A stretch of 14,799 nucleotides of DNA from Chloroflexota bacterium. Its GTDB lineage: Bacteria; Chloroflexota; Limnocylindria; Limnocylindrales; CSP1-4. The position numbers were made by a program, and so were the translations under genes. Positions within the stretch are counted from its first letter, which is position 1; each line of letters begins with the position of its first letter. Positions 1 through 7,793 of this stretch are shown piece by piece. The DNA lies in NCBI GenBank assembly GCA_021789355.1, contig JAJYJR010000069.1:1-14799 (forward strand), in the 5' to 3' direction. The notes under the pieces are model-generated. The model worked only from the letters and a program-made list of their open reading frames with translations, did no database searches and was not told where the DNA came from.

Positions 1-1647
1 GAGCGACGGCGGCTGCACGAGCGCGCCGCGGACTGGTTCGAGGGTGCCAATCTCGCCTCCGAGGCGATCGACGAGGCTCTGGCCGCCGGCTCGGCTGAGC
101 AGGCGATCCCGCTCGTCGAGCGAGCGGCGCGCCCATCCTTCGAGACAGGCGAGCTGGCGACCCTGCTCGGCTGGCTCGAGGCGCTCCCCCCCGACCGCGT
201 CTCGATGAGCCCGGAGCTCGTCTCCCTGTACGCGTGGACGCTGTTCGAGACGGGCCAGGTCGGAGCCGCCCTGACGCGCGCCGCCCGTCATCTCGCCGCG
301 TCGGACGCCCGTGGACCGGCCGAGGGGCGGCTGCTCATCCTCCAGGCGATGATGGCCACCGTCACCGGGCCCGACGCGGAGCAGCTGGCGAACGAGGGAC
401 TCGCACTCGTGGGCGACGACCCGCTGTTTTGCTCGTTCGCGCTCCTGGCCGCGGGCCTCGCGAGGCTCGCGCGCGGGGAGTACGTGCCGGCCGTTGAGAC
501 CCTGCGGGCCGGCTTCGAGACGGCGCGCCGCGCCGGCAACCCGATGGCGGTCCTGCCCGCGGTCAACCCTCTCGGCCATGGCCTTGCCGTGGTCGGCCTC
601 CGCCCGGAGGCCGAGACGATGTGCCGCACCGTCCTCGCCCAGCAGGCCGACGTGCACGGCAGACCGCGGCCGGTCGCCTGGCCGGCCCGCGTGGTGCTCG
701 GGATCGTGCGCTATGAGGCCAACGACCTCGTCGAGGCCCGACGCGAGCTCGAGGCGGGATTCGAGGCGGCCTCTCAGATGGGAGTCGGCCGGCCCGTGCT
801 CGGCTGGGCGATCCCGTACCTCGCGCTCGTCCGACTCGCCTACGGGGAAGCCGACGCTGCGTTCGAGGCGCTCCGAACCAGTCAGCGCGACCTTCGGACG
901 ACCGGCGTGGCGCTGCCCGGGCTGGCCGGTGAGATCGGCGCCCGAATCCTCCTGCGAGGGGGCGATGTCGCCGGCGCCGGACGCTGGGCCGACCGGGCGA
1001 CACCGGAGGCACCACCCGGCTCACCGCTCCTCGAACTCCTGCGTCGATCGATGGACATGACGATCGCGAGGGTGCGCCTGGCGCAAGGCAAGATGGACCA
1101 GGCCGGCGATATGCTGGCCCGGACGAGCGTCGCACAGGAAGCCTCGGGCGCCGTCGCGGACCTGATCTCGATCCGCGTTCTCCAGGCTGCGGTGGCCGAG
1201 GCGGCGGACCGCCGGGCGGGGGCCGTGCGAGCGCTGGGGCAGGCGGTCGAGCTCGCCGCCCCTGGCGGCTACGTCCGGCGCTTCGTCGATGACGGGCGGA
1301 GCGTCAGCCACCTCCTGCCCCAGGTCCGTTCGATCGCGCCCGGGTTCGTCGATGCGCTGATCGCCGCCTTCGCGGCCGAGCCGACCGATGCCGCGACACC
1401 TCGCCCACACCCGCGAGGGGCATCGCTCTGGCGGGACGCCGAGGGGCATCTGTTCGAAGCGCTCACTTCCCGTGAGCTCGATGTCCTGCGCCTGATGGCC
1501 GAGGGCGCGAGCAACGCAGAGATCGCCGCCGGCCTGACTGTATCGCTCGGCACAGCGAAGTGGCACGTCGGCCACGTGCTCGCCAAGCTCGGCGCGTCGA
1601 GCCGAACCCAGGCGCTTCTTCGCGCCCAGCAGGTCGGCCTCGTCTGA
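1..1647 (+). CDS. MalT-like LuxR-family transcriptional regulator A (5' partial)
   Basis: This is the C-terminal 548 residues of a large STAND-type regulator; the reading frame is open from base 1. The first codons (ERRRLHERAADWFEG) align with the middle of the complete paralogue at 4718-7417, so the gene starts upstream of the window and the ATG at 205 is internal. Visible parts are the end of the ATPase/winged-helix region, a long alpha-helical TPR-like sensor region, and a C-terminal LuxR helix-turn-helix (nt 1462-1644) with LTSRELDVLRLMAEG, NAEIA and GTAKWHV motifs. In MalT-type proteins, ligand and ATP binding drive oligomerisation and DNA binding; the ligand here is unknown. It is followed by a dyad and then by a small gene, in the same order as regulator B. 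It probably controls the downstream redox and membrane genes (inference). Family confidence is high; target and ligand cannot be read. Confidence 0.93.
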   Translation, partial: ERRRLHERAADWFEGANLASEAIDEALAAGSAEQAIPLVERAARPSFETGELATLLGWLEALPPDRVSMSPELVSLYAWTLFETGQVGAALTRAARHLAASDARGPAEGRLLILQAMMATVTGPDAEQLANEGLALVGDDPLFCSFALLAAGLARLARGEYVPAVETLRAGFETARRAGNPMAVLPAVNPLGHGLAVVGLRPEAETMCRTVLAQQADVHGRPRPVAWPARVVLGIVRYEANDLVEARRELEAGFEAASQMGVGRPVLGWAIPYLALVRLAYGEADAAFEALRTSQRDLRTTGVALPGLAGEIGARILLRGGDVAGAGRWADRATPEAPPGSPLLELLRRSMDMTIARVRLAQGKMDQAGDMLARTSVAQEASGAVADLISIRVLQAAVAEAADRRAGAVRALGQAVELAAPGGYVRRFVDDGRSVSHLLPQVRSIAPGFVDALIAAFAAEPTDAATPRPHPRGASLWRDAEGHLFEALTSRELDVLRLMAEGASNAEIAAGLTVSLGTAKWHVGHVLAKLGASSRTQALLRAQQVGLV

Positions 1648-1677
1648 AGCTGCGGGCCGCGGGCCGTCGTTGCCTGA

Positions 1678-1696
1678 CCCCTCCTTTCGAGAGGGG
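1678..1696. promoter_or_regulatory. CCCC..GGGG dyad between regulator A and small gene A
   Basis: CCCCTCCTTTCGAGAGGGG forms a 6-bp perfect inverted repeat (CCCCTC/GAGGGG) with a 7-nt spacer, 31 nt after the regulator stop and 68 nt before the ATG at 1765. No T-run follows, so it is a poor intrinsic terminator. A similar dyad lies at almost the same distance (69 nt) upstream of the paralogous gene at 7521. That favours a regulator-binding site or operator. MalT of E. coli recognises a GGGGAKGAGG-type box; the right arm here reads GAGGGGAG, a partial resemblance only. Confidence 0.5.
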
Positions 1697-1764
1697 AGTC
1701 GCGTCTCGGAAGACCGGCCTTTCGCGAGGCGCGTTCGCGACGCGCCACCCCGACCATCAGGGCC

Positions 1765-2058
1765 ATGGACCGCTACGAGATCCGAGTCGCCGGCCACCTG
1801 AGCGAGCGACGCGCCCATGCCCTGGGCTGCGAGGAGCTCCGGCTCCTGCCGGGCGGCGACTCAACGCTTGCCTTCGCGGCGGCCGATCAGGCCGCCCTGT
1901 ACGGCCTGCTGACGCGGCTGCGCGATGCGGGCCTCGAGCTCGTGGCCGCGGAGCGCGTGCTCGGGCCAGTGAAGGGCAGGACCGCGGCCCAACGATCACC
2001 GAACGACCAGAAGGAGGATCCCCATGTCGCAAATCGACGCTGTGATGAGCACCAGTGA
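1765..2058 (+). CDS. Small conserved protein of the YEIRVxGxL / DQAALYGLL type (copy A)
   Basis: This 97-residue soluble protein has no membrane segment. The core is residues 3-62: RYEIRVAGHL at the N-terminus, LLPGGDSTLAF in the middle, then DQAALYGLL (41-49) and RLRDAGLELVAA (51-62). It is clearly paralogous to the protein at 7521-7793. I recall many short bacterial proteins of this type, often beside regulators, but know no assigned function. The pattern fits a small alpha/beta domain, possibly a ligand- or partner-binding one (inference). The ATG at 1765 is supported by alignment with copy B; no Shine-Dalgarno is evident. The tail after about residue 66 is not conserved in copy B, is rich in charged residues, and overlaps the next gene by 35 bp in another frame. 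Confidence 0.8.
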   Translation: MDRYEIRVAGHLSERRAHALGCEELRLLPGGDSTLAFAAADQAALYGLLTRLRDAGLELVAAERVLGPVKGRTAAQRSPNDQKEDPHVANRRCDEHQ

Positions 2059-2461
2059 GCATAGGCCGCGTCCGTACGTGCCCTCGCGGTTCTTCATGAG
2101 CCACGTGGTGAACCCGCTCACGCTCTGGCTCGGCGGCCCGACGCTCACGGTGCGCGGTCGGCGAACAGGTCGACCGATCAGGACGCCCGTCCCGACGCTC
2201 GAGTTCGAGGGCGCGCGCTATCTCGTCGCGGGCGGCGGCGAGACCCACTGGGTGCGCAACCTGCGTGCCTCTGGCCAGGGCGAGCTGCGGAGGGGCCGGA
2301 CGCACGTGCCCTTCCAGGCGGTCGAGGTCGCCGGCGACGAGCACGACCGGGTCGTGACCGCGTATCGCGAGCGCATGGGCTGGCGGGCACGCGAGTTCTT
2401 CGCGTTACTTCCTGACCCGGCAGACCACCCGGTCTTCCGTGTCGACCCGTTGGAGGCGTAG
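2024..2461 (+). CDS. F420H2-dependent quinone/nitroreductase family protein (Ddn-like)
   Basis: This is a 145-residue protein of the deazaflavin-dependent nitroreductase family (split-barrel fold, related to mycobacterial Ddn). The typical pattern is visible: LTVRGRRTGRPIRTPVPTLE (about 41-60), a YLVAGGGETHWVRNL segment (about 67-81), then charged beta-strand sequence (GELRRGRTHVPFQAVEV). Family members use reduced F420 to reduce quinones or other electrophiles; the length fits. The start is fixed by AAGGAGG at 2011-2017, six bases before the ATG. The gene overlaps the 3' end of the small gene and is followed 4 nt later by a membrane-protein gene, so it sits in an operon. It occupies the same slot as the flavodoxin-like gene of the second module. 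Cofactor preference is inferred from the family. Confidence 0.85.
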   Translation: MSQIDAVMSTSEHRPRPYVPSRFFMSHVVNPLTLWLGGPTLTVRGRRTGRPIRTPVPTLEFEGARYLVAGGGETHWVRNLRASGQGELRRGRTHVPFQAVEVAGDEHDRVVTAYRERMGWRAREFFALLPDPADHPVFRVDPLEA

Positions 2462-2465
2462 GGAC

Positions 2466-2900
2466 ATGTCTGACCAGATGATCAAGCTCATCGCCGCCGG
2501 CGTGCTGCTCCTGCACGGGCTCGGCCACGGGGGAGCTTTTGGTGCCCTCGCCTGGATCCGGTTCCGGCCCGGCACGCCGACCGGCGACTGGCTGGCGGCC
2601 CGGTCGTGGCTCGTCCCGTCGCTTCCGGCGGATACGGCCACGACCCTCGCGGGCGCGTTCTGGGTGGTGTCGCTGGTCGGCTTCGTCATCGCCGCGACGT
2701 CGTTCTGGGGTGTCGTGCTCCCGGGCAGCGTCTGGCGGCCCGTGGCCGTGGCGTCCGCGCTCGTGTCGATCGCCGGGATCACGTGCTTCTTCGGCACGTG
2801 GCCGATGTTCAACACCCTCGCCGCGCTGGCCGTGAACGTCGCCGTCCTCGTCGCGGTGCTCTGGCTGCACTGGCCATCGGCAGCCGTGCTGGGCGGCTGA
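2466..2900 (+). CDS. Small four-helix membrane protein, function unknown
   Basis: This 144-residue protein has four probable membrane helices (about 6-27, 60-83, 89-110 and 117-137). The first contains a HGLGHGGAF stretch rich in glycine and histidine. Between helices 1 and 2 is a loop with a GTPTGDWLAARSW sequence. I chose the ATG at 2466 because GGAGG (2452-2456) lies 9 nt upstream and the N-terminus then reads MSDQMIKLIAAG directly into helix 1; an in-frame ATG at 2439 would overlap the previous gene and add a basic extension. It begins 4 nt after the Ddn-like gene stops. Its N-terminus loosely resembles the truncated protein at 9157 (short start, then a helix with a GxHG motif). No enzymatic motif is seen, and I do not recognise a named family. 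Confidence 0.8.
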   Translation: MSDQMIKLIAAGVLLLHGLGHGGAFGALAWIRFRPGTPTGDWLAARSWLVPSLPADTATTLAGAFWVVSLVGFVIAATSFWGVVLPGSVWRPVAVASALVSIAGITCFFGTWPMFNTLAALAVNVAVLVAVLWLHWPSAAVLGG

Positions 2901-2929
2901 GCACATGCAGCGAAGGAAGAGGTGCAGTC

Positions 2930-3628
2930 ATGAACGAGACGAGATGGGAGCGCTGGGGCGCGGCGAGCGGCCTCGGGGCGATCGTGACCGGCGCCGCGGC
3001 CGTGCTGTTCGAGCGCGGCCCGCTGAGCGCGAGCGATCCGGTCGCGAAGATCGTCGCGTACTACACCGACAACCAGGGCGCGCTTCGAGCCCAGGCCCTG
3101 CTGTTCGTGGTCGGGGCCGGCTTCTTCCTCTGGTTCCTCGGCGGCCTGCGGAGCTTCCTCTCGCGGGCCGAAGGTGGCAGCGGCTGGCTGTCAGCCGTGG
3201 CGATGAGCGCGGGCGTCGCATCGACCGTGCTCACGCTCGCAGCACTCGCCTTCCAGGTCGGCCTGGCCGGCGCCGCCAGGGATGCCGGCCAGCCGGCGCT
3301 GATCGGGACCATGGACGCCCTGTTCGTGGTCGCGAACCTGCCGCTCGCGGTCATGCTCCTCGCGGTCGCCATCCTGACATTCCGCACCGCGGCCTTCCCG
3401 GCCTGGCTCGGATGGCTCTCGCTGCTGGCCGCCGTTGGCCAGCTGATCCCGGTGGGCGGGATCGCCCTCGACAGCGGGCCGCTGACCGCCGACGGATGGT
3501 TAAGCGCCTACCTGCCGTACCCGCTCTACGCGCTCTGGCTCGCCGGCGCGGCGGTGGTCACGACGCTGCGCACCGGCACAACACCCCAGGCGACGCCGGC
3601 GAGCCTCCGGCCAGTCAGGGCAGCGTGA
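2930..3628 (+). CDS. Six-helix integral membrane protein, function unknown
   Basis: This 232-residue protein has about six hydrophobic helices: GAASGLGAIVTGAAAVLF near the start, then AQALLFVVGAGFFLWFLGG, SAVAMSAGVASTVLTLAALA, ALFVVANLPLAVMLLAVAI, WLGWLSLLAAVGQLIPVGG and a C-terminal LYALWLAGAAVVTTL. A short extracytoplasmic-type segment (DPVAKIVAYYTDNQGAL) separates helices 1 and 2. That arrangement, with a conserved-looking YYTDNQG before helix 2, resembles DUF4386-like actinobacterial and Chloroflexota proteins, but I cannot confirm the family. The start at 2930 follows a purine-rich GAAGGAAGAGG (2912-2922). The gene lies in the same-strand run 2024-4531 with gaps under 40 nt, so it is probably cotranscribed. 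Confidence 0.82.
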   Translation: MNETRWERWGAASGLGAIVTGAAAVLFERGPLSASDPVAKIVAYYTDNQGALRAQALLFVVGAGFFLWFLGGLRSFLSRAEGGSGWLSAVAMSAGVASTVLTLAALAFQVGLAGAARDAGQPALIGTMDALFVVANLPLAVMLLAVAILTFRTAAFPAWLGWLSLLAAVGQLIPVGGIALDSGPLTADGWLSAYLPYPLYALWLAGAAVVTTLRTGTTPQATPASLRPVRAA

Positions 3629-3640
3629 AGGGAGTTACCG

Positions 3641-4531
3641 ATGACATCGCCCACCGCCGCTGCCCTGCCGCTCAGGCGTGACCTGACCCTTGCCTACGCA
3701 TCCTCGCTCGCCGTGGCATTCGCCCTCGCAGTCGCCTCGATCGCCGGGCTGGTGCCGGGCTCGCACGGCCTGTACGACACGGGGTCGCCGCTGGTGCAGG
3801 TGTCGCGCGGAGGCGACGCGGCCAATCTGGTCCTTGGAGTGCCGGTCCTGCTGGGATCGATGTGGCTCGCGAGGCACGGCTCACTGATCGGACTGCTCCT
3901 CTGGCCGGGTGCGCTCTTCTACGCCCTCTACGCCGACGCCCTGTACCTTGTGGGCGCCCCACTCAGCGGTCTGTTCTTCTGGTATGTCGCCGTCGTGACG
4001 CTGAGCGCTTGGACCCTGGTGGGCATCGTGGCCAGCATCGACGCCGAGGAGGTCTGCCGGCGTCATCCCGTCGCACCCGCACGACGCGTTGGGATTGCGC
4101 TGGTCCTCATCGCCGTTCTCGCCTATGTCGGTTTGACGGCCGCCGTCGGCAGCTCGCTCGACAGCCCGCAGAGCGACGTCGGGATGCGCCCACAGTGGGT
4201 CGTCGACTTCGCGTTGGGCACGCCGGTGCTGCTCCTCGGGGGCGCACTCCTGTGGAGGCGAATGTCCCTGGGCTACGTGGCGACCGTCGGACTGCTCCTG
4301 GTCTCCGGGCTCAACGGGCTGGCGTTCGCTGCCTCAGCCATGCTCGACGGGCTGCTCAGTGGCCGTGCGTTCGAACCGGCCGTGGTCGTGGTCCACCTCG
4401 CCATCGGTGGCGCCAGCCTTGGACTGCTCGCGTACTTCGAGCGCGGGGCGATCGGACGAGCGCCCAACGTTCGACCGGGAGTGAGTTCGTGGCCGAGCGA
4501 GCAGGCTCCACGATCGGAGAGGTCATCCTGA
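3641..4531 (+). CDS. Multi-pass membrane protein, function unknown
   Basis: This 296-residue protein has about eight hydrophobic segments. It opens with LRRDLTLAYASSLAVAFALA, followed by a polar loop (LYDTGSPLVQVSRGGDAANL), then VLGVPVLLGSMWLARHGSL and LLLWPGALFYALYADALYL. The second half repeats a similar layout (VDFALGTPVLLLGGALLWRR). I recall hypothetical proteins of this layout (LRRDLTLAY.., LLGSMWLARRG.., WPGALFY..) in Chloroflexota and archaea, none with a known role. AAGGGAG (3628-3634), overlapping the previous stop, sets the ATG at 3641. It is the last gene of the first module and is followed at once by a hairpin. The GTPVLLLGG/VPVLLGS similarity between halves suggests an internal duplication. 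No enzyme motif is visible. Confidence 0.82.
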   Translation: MTSPTAAALPLRRDLTLAYASSLAVAFALAVASIAGLVPGSHGLYDTGSPLVQVSRGGDAANLVLGVPVLLGSMWLARHGSLIGLLLWPGALFYALYADALYLVGAPLSGLFFWYVAVVTLSAWTLVGIVASIDAEEVCRRHPVAPARRVGIALVLIAVLAYVGLTAAVGSSLDSPQSDVGMRPQWVVDFALGTPVLLLGGALLWRRMSLGYVATVGLLLVSGLNGLAFAASAMLDGLLSGRAFEPAVVVVHLAIGGASLGLLAYFERGAIGRAPNVRPGVSSWPSEQAPRSERSS

Positions 4532-4532
4532 C

Positions 4533-4552
4533 ACCGTCCGCCCCGGGACGGT
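4533..4552 (+). terminator. Hairpin directly after the first module
   Basis: ACCGTCC (4533-4539) and GGACGGT (4546-4552) form a perfect 7-bp stem with a 6-nt loop, beginning 2 nt after the TGA at 4529-4531. No T-run follows, so it is not a textbook Rho-independent terminator. High-GC genomes often show such T-less stems at operon ends. It separates module 1 from regulator B. Confidence 0.45.
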
Positions 4553-4704
4553 CTGGCGGCGTAACCCCGCGCCGCATGGCCACGGAGATCGGCGCCAGCA
4601 GGATCTGCGGGATCGGCCACAGATGGTCGCCAGGAATCGTCTGGGCGCGGTCCACTGCTTCGTGCAGTTGACTCCGCCGACCGTTCGGACCGAGCGGGGT
4701 AGCC

Positions 4705-4710
4705 GATAAT
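4705..4710 (+). promoter_or_regulatory. Candidate -10 element for leaderless transcription of regulator B
   Basis: GATAAT ends 7 nt before the ATG at 4718, so a start of transcription at the usual distance would fall on or next to the start codon. No Shine-Dalgarno precedes this ATG (CGGACCG). There is no good -35 at 16-18 nt; the TTGACT at 4668-4673 is too far away (31-nt spacer). The same 7-nt spacing is seen before 12062 and, on the minus strand, before 10027. Confidence 0.5.
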
Positions 4711-4717
4711 CGGACCG

Positions 4718-7417
4718 ATGGCGGCATCGCGAAGTGGTGAGTCGCAAGTCCACAGTCCCCTCCTCGGGACCAAGCTTCGCGCGCCGGTGGACGTTCGCGA
4801 CCACCGCGAACGTCCCCGTCTCAGCGCCCAGCTCGATCGGGGGCTCGACGATCGGACCCGCCTCACCCTCCTGTCTGCTCCGCCCGGCTATGGCAAGACG
4901 GTCACCGTCGCGGGCTGGCTCGAGGCACGCGGGATGCCGCGCGCCTGGCTGTCGCTTGATCCGGCGGACAACGACATCGCCAGGTTGGCTCACTACCTCG
5001 CCGCGGCGCTGCGCTCGGTCCGACCGGAGGCCGGAGCCGTTACCGCGGGCCTCTTCAGTCCCGGGTCGAACACAACGCCCGACTTCGTCGGGGCCGTCCT
5101 GGTCGATGCGATGGCGGCCACCGATGAGCCGTTCGTCCTTGTCCTCGACGATTACCACGTCATCACGGCAGAGCCGGTCCAGCGTCTCGTCCGCTTCCTG
5201 ATCGAGCACGGCCCGCCGTTCGCGCGCCTGGTCCTCCTGACGCGCGAAGATCCCCCGTTGCCGCTCGCCCGCCTGCGAGCCCACGGCCGGCTCGTCGAGC
5301 TCCGGGCGGACGACCTGCGCTACAGCGTCGACGAGGCGTCGGCCTATCTCGCGGACGCCGGCCTCGCCCTCGAGCCCGACCTCATCGCGCGGCTCGTCGA
5401 GCGGACCGAAGGCTGGATCGCGGGGCTCCAGCTGGCGGCCATCTCGCTCCGCGAGCGGCCGGATGCCGCCGCGCTCGTCGACGCCTTCAGTGGCAGCCAG
5501 CGCTTCGTCCTCGACTACCTCGCCGACGAGGTCCTCGACTGCGTCGACGGGGACCTGCGTTCGTTCCTGATCCGGACCTCGATCGCCGAGCGTTTCGACG
5601 TCGGGCTGTGCCGCGTCCTCAGCGGCCGCGACGACGTCGACGCGCTGCTGACACGCGCGGAGCGCGCCAACCTGTTCCTCGTCCCGCTCGACACCGAGCG
5701 GCGCTGGTATCGCTACCACCATCTCTTTGCCGACTACCTGCGCGCGCTGCTCGCCGAGGACGAGCGACGGGAGCTCCACGAGCGCGCGGCCGACTACCTG
5801 GAGGGGCGCGGGCTCGTCCCCGCGGCGATCGACCACGCCCTCGCCGCCGGGTCGCTCGATCGAGCGGTGGGGCTGATCGAGCGCGAGGCCACCGCGACGT
5901 TTGAGGCCGGTGAGCTGCCGACCCTGCTCGGCTGGCTCGATGCGCTGTCCGATGATCGGGTCGCGGCGAGCGGTGAGCTCGTGTCGCTTCGTGGCTGGGC
6001 GTTGTTCCTGACCGGCCAGCTCGCTGCCGCCAAGACGTGCGCCGACGGCCACCCGATCGCTCCGGGTGCCGCGGGACCGGCCGAGGGGCGGCTGTCCGCC
6101 CTCCGGGTGGTGCTCGACCTTTTCTTCCCGAGCGAACCCGGCGCGGATCATCTCGGGCAGGCAGCCCTCGACCTGCTCGGCGCGGACGACTCGGTCCGGA
6201 CGCTGACCCTGCTCGCGCTCGGCACCGCCCGGCTCTCGCGGGGCGAGTGGGTCGCGGCCATCGAGACCCTGCGCCCCGCGCTCGATTCGGCACGGCGCAC
6301 GGGCCAGTCGATGACCGCGGCGGCCGCCGCGACGGTGCTCGGGCTTGCGCTCGTGGTCATCGGCTCCAGGTCCGAGGCCGAAGCGCTGGCCCATGAACTC
6401 CTGGAGGAGGGGCCCGCCCCCGGCAGCCAGGCAGGCGCTGCTGCCTGGTTCGTGGTGCACTGGCTGCTCGGCATCGCCCGCTACGAGGCTGGCGACCCGC
6501 CCGAGGCACGGGCTGAACTCGAGCGTGGCTTCGCGGCGGCGGCCCGGTTCCGTCTGGGCCGCACCTTCGGCCTGGGCGTCCCGGACTCTTATCTCGCCCT
6601 TGCCCGCCAGGCGACCGGCTCGCCCGAGGCGGCCCTCGAGACGGTGCGCGCCGTCGCCCGCGATGCGCGCGCGGCGGGTGCATCCCGCGTCGTCGCGCAA
6701 GTTGCGGAAACGGAGGCGCGCATCCGGCTGATGCAGGGCGACCTCGCCGGCGCGGCCACCTGGGCCGACCGCCCGATGACCAACGTCGAGGGCGGGGGAA
6801 CGGATCCCGGGCGTCAACCACGCGATGTGATGGTCGCTCGCGTCCGGCTGGCGCAGCGCAGGTCCGCGGAGGCGCGGAGCCTGCTCGCCACCGCGAGAGG
6901 CGAGGCCGAAGTCGCCAACAGCGTCGCCGAGTTGATCACGATCGGCATCCTGGACGCGACCGTGGCCGAGGCGACCGGCCGGCGCGCGGCCGCCCGGCGG
7001 TCGCTCGAGGCAGCGGTCCGGCTCGCTGCGCCCGGCGGCTACGTCCAGCGGTTCGTCGACGACGGCAGGAGCGTCGCCCACCTCCTGCCCCTCGTGCGGA
7101 AGGCGTCGCCGGCCTTCGTCGATCGGGTGATCGCCGCGGTCGCGGCCGCAGCCGCCTCGGGCCGGCCCGCGCCGCCGGCGCCCCGCGGAGGCCCTCTATG
7201 GGCTGGCGCCGCCGGACAGCTCCTCGAGCCGCTCACCGCCCGCGAGCTCGACGTCCTCCGGCTTATGGCCGAGGGCGCGACCAACGCCGACATCGCCGAC
7301 CGGCTGGCCTTCTCGCTCGGCACCGCCAAGTGGCACGTAGGCAACGTCCGCGCCAAGCTCGGCGTGACGAACCGAACAGCGGCCCTCGTGCGCGCCCAGG
7401 AGCTCGGGCTCGTCTGA
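4718..7417 (+). CDS. MalT-like LuxR-family transcriptional regulator B (STAND ATPase)
   Basis: This complete 899-residue regulator is about the length of E. coli MalT (roughly 900). The N-terminus has the family opening LLGTKLRAP, then an ATPase domain with Walker A APPGYGKT (54-61) and Walker B LVLDDYHVI (D144, D145). A winged-helix stretch follows (RTEGWIAGLQLAA; YRYHHLFADYLRALL). Next comes a long helical TPR-like sensor region rich in EARAELERGF-type repeats. A C-terminal LuxR helix-turn-helix occupies 839-899 (LTARELDVLRLMAEG, NADIA, GTAKWHVGNVRAKLG). By analogy with MalT it senses a ligand, multimerises with ATP and activates nearby promoters; the ligand is unknown. The ATG at 4718 lacks a ribosome binding site but has a GATAAT box 7 nt upstream. 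It is a close paralogue of the partial gene at the window start. A long antisense frame covers it but is a GC-rich shadow. Confidence 0.96.
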   Translation: MAASRSGESQVHSPLLGTKLRAPVDVRDHRERPRLSAQLDRGLDDRTRLTLLSAPPGYGKTVTVAGWLEARGMPRAWLSLDPADNDIARLAHYLAAALRSVRPEAGAVTAGLFSPGSNTTPDFVGAVLVDAMAATDEPFVLVLDDYHVITAEPVQRLVRFLIEHGPPFARLVLLTREDPPLPLARLRAHGRLVELRADDLRYSVDEASAYLADAGLALEPDLIARLVERTEGWIAGLQLAAISLRERPDAAALVDAFSGSQRFVLDYLADEVLDCVDGDLRSFLIRTSIAERFDVGLCRVLSGRDDVDALLTRAERANLFLVPLDTERRWYRYHHLFADYLRALLAEDERRELHERAADYLEGRGLVPAAIDHALAAGSLDRAVGLIEREATATFEAGELPTLLGWLDALSDDRVAASGELVSLRGWALFLTGQLAAAKTCADGHPIAPGAAGPAEGRLSALRVVLDLFFPSEPGADHLGQAALDLLGADDSVRTLTLLALGTARLSRGEWVAAIETLRPALDSARRTGQSMTAAAAATVLGLALVVIGSRSEAEALAHELLEEGPAPGSQAGAAAWFVVHWLLGIARYEAGDPPEARAELERGFAAAARFRLGRTFGLGVPDSYLALARQATGSPEAALETVRAVARDARAAGASRVVAQVAETEARIRLMQGDLAGAATWADRPMTNVEGGGTDPGRQPRDVMVARVRLAQRRSAEARSLLATARGEAEVANSVAELITIGILDATVAEATGRRAAARRSLEAAVRLAAPGGYVQRFVDDGRSVAHLLPLVRKASPAFVDRVIAAVAAAAASGRPAPPAPRGGPLWAGAAGQLLEPLTARELDVLRLMAEGATNADIADRLAFSLGTAKWHVGNVRAKLGVTNRTAALVRAQELGLV

Positions 7418-7431
7418 GACTCCCGCACGAA

Positions 7432-7453
7432 AGCCCCCCGTTTTGTAGGGGCT
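7432..7453. promoter_or_regulatory. CCCC..GGGG dyad between regulator B and small gene B
   Basis: AGCCCC (7432-7437) and GGGGCT (7448-7453) form a 6-bp perfect inverted repeat around a T-rich centre (CCGTTTTGTA), 14 nt after the regulator stop. The last G of the GGGG run (7451) is 69 nt from the ATG at 7521, matching the 68 nt seen at the first module. Both dyads have a C-run, a TTT-containing centre and a G-run. It could be a weak terminator for regulator B, but the matched spacing to the next gene points to an operator or activator site. Confidence 0.5.
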
Positions 7454-7520
7454 CGTGGCAGCGACCCGTACCTCCACTCCTGCAGGCGCGATCCGGCCGG
7501 CAGACGGCCAGGATCGCGCC

Positions 7521-7793
7521 ATGGAGCACTACGAGATCGAGGTCGTCGGCCACCTCGACCGGCGCCGGGCGCGGGCGCTCGGTTGCGAGCTTCGCCGACT
7601 GCTGCCCGGTGGTCGCTCAGTGCTGAGGTTCGCCGCCCCCGATCAGGCGGCGCTGTACGGCCTGCTCGCCAGGCTCCGGGACGCCGGCCTGGAGCTCGTC
7701 GCTGCCGGGCGCATCGCGGGACCGGTCTCGTCGGAAGGTGGCCCCCACGGCGCGGACGAGGTCCCGCCCATCCCGAAGGAGATGAGGGAATGA
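7521..7793 (+). CDS. Small conserved protein of the YEIRVxGxL / DQAALYGLL type (copy B)
   Basis: This 90-residue protein is paralogous to the one at 1765-2058. It shares HYEIEVVGHL at the N-terminus, LLPGGRSVLRFAA in the middle, and the DQAALYGLL and RLRDAGLELVAA blocks. The tail after GPV (residues about 67-90) differs completely from copy A. The ATG at 7521 is chosen because the conserved block begins there; an upstream in-frame GTG at 7455 would add 22 unconserved residues running back into the dyad region. Its stop overlaps the next gene's start (ATGA, 7790-7793), a sign of translational coupling to the flavodoxin-like gene. That coupling suggests the two products work together, perhaps as sensor or partner and redox protein (inference). 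No known function. Confidence 0.82.
   Translation: MEHYEIEVVGHLDRRRARALGCELRRLLPGGRSVLRFAAPDQAALYGLLARLRDAGLELVAAGRIAGPVSSEGGPHGADEVPPIPKEMRE

Noticed and set aside
205..1647. ATG at 205 as the start of regulator A
   Set aside because: The frame is open from base 1 and residues before 205 align with the paralogue at 4718-7417; the gene begins outside the window.
4668..4673. TTGACT as a -35 box for regulator B
   Set aside because: The spacer to GATAAT is 31 nt, far from the usual 16-18; no other good -35 is present.
4523..7081. Very long minus-strand frame opposite regulator B
   Set aside because: It is antisense to a gene with intact Walker and helix-turn-helix motifs; its product is Arg/Gly/Asp/Glu-rich with no domain, a common artefact in high-GC DNA.
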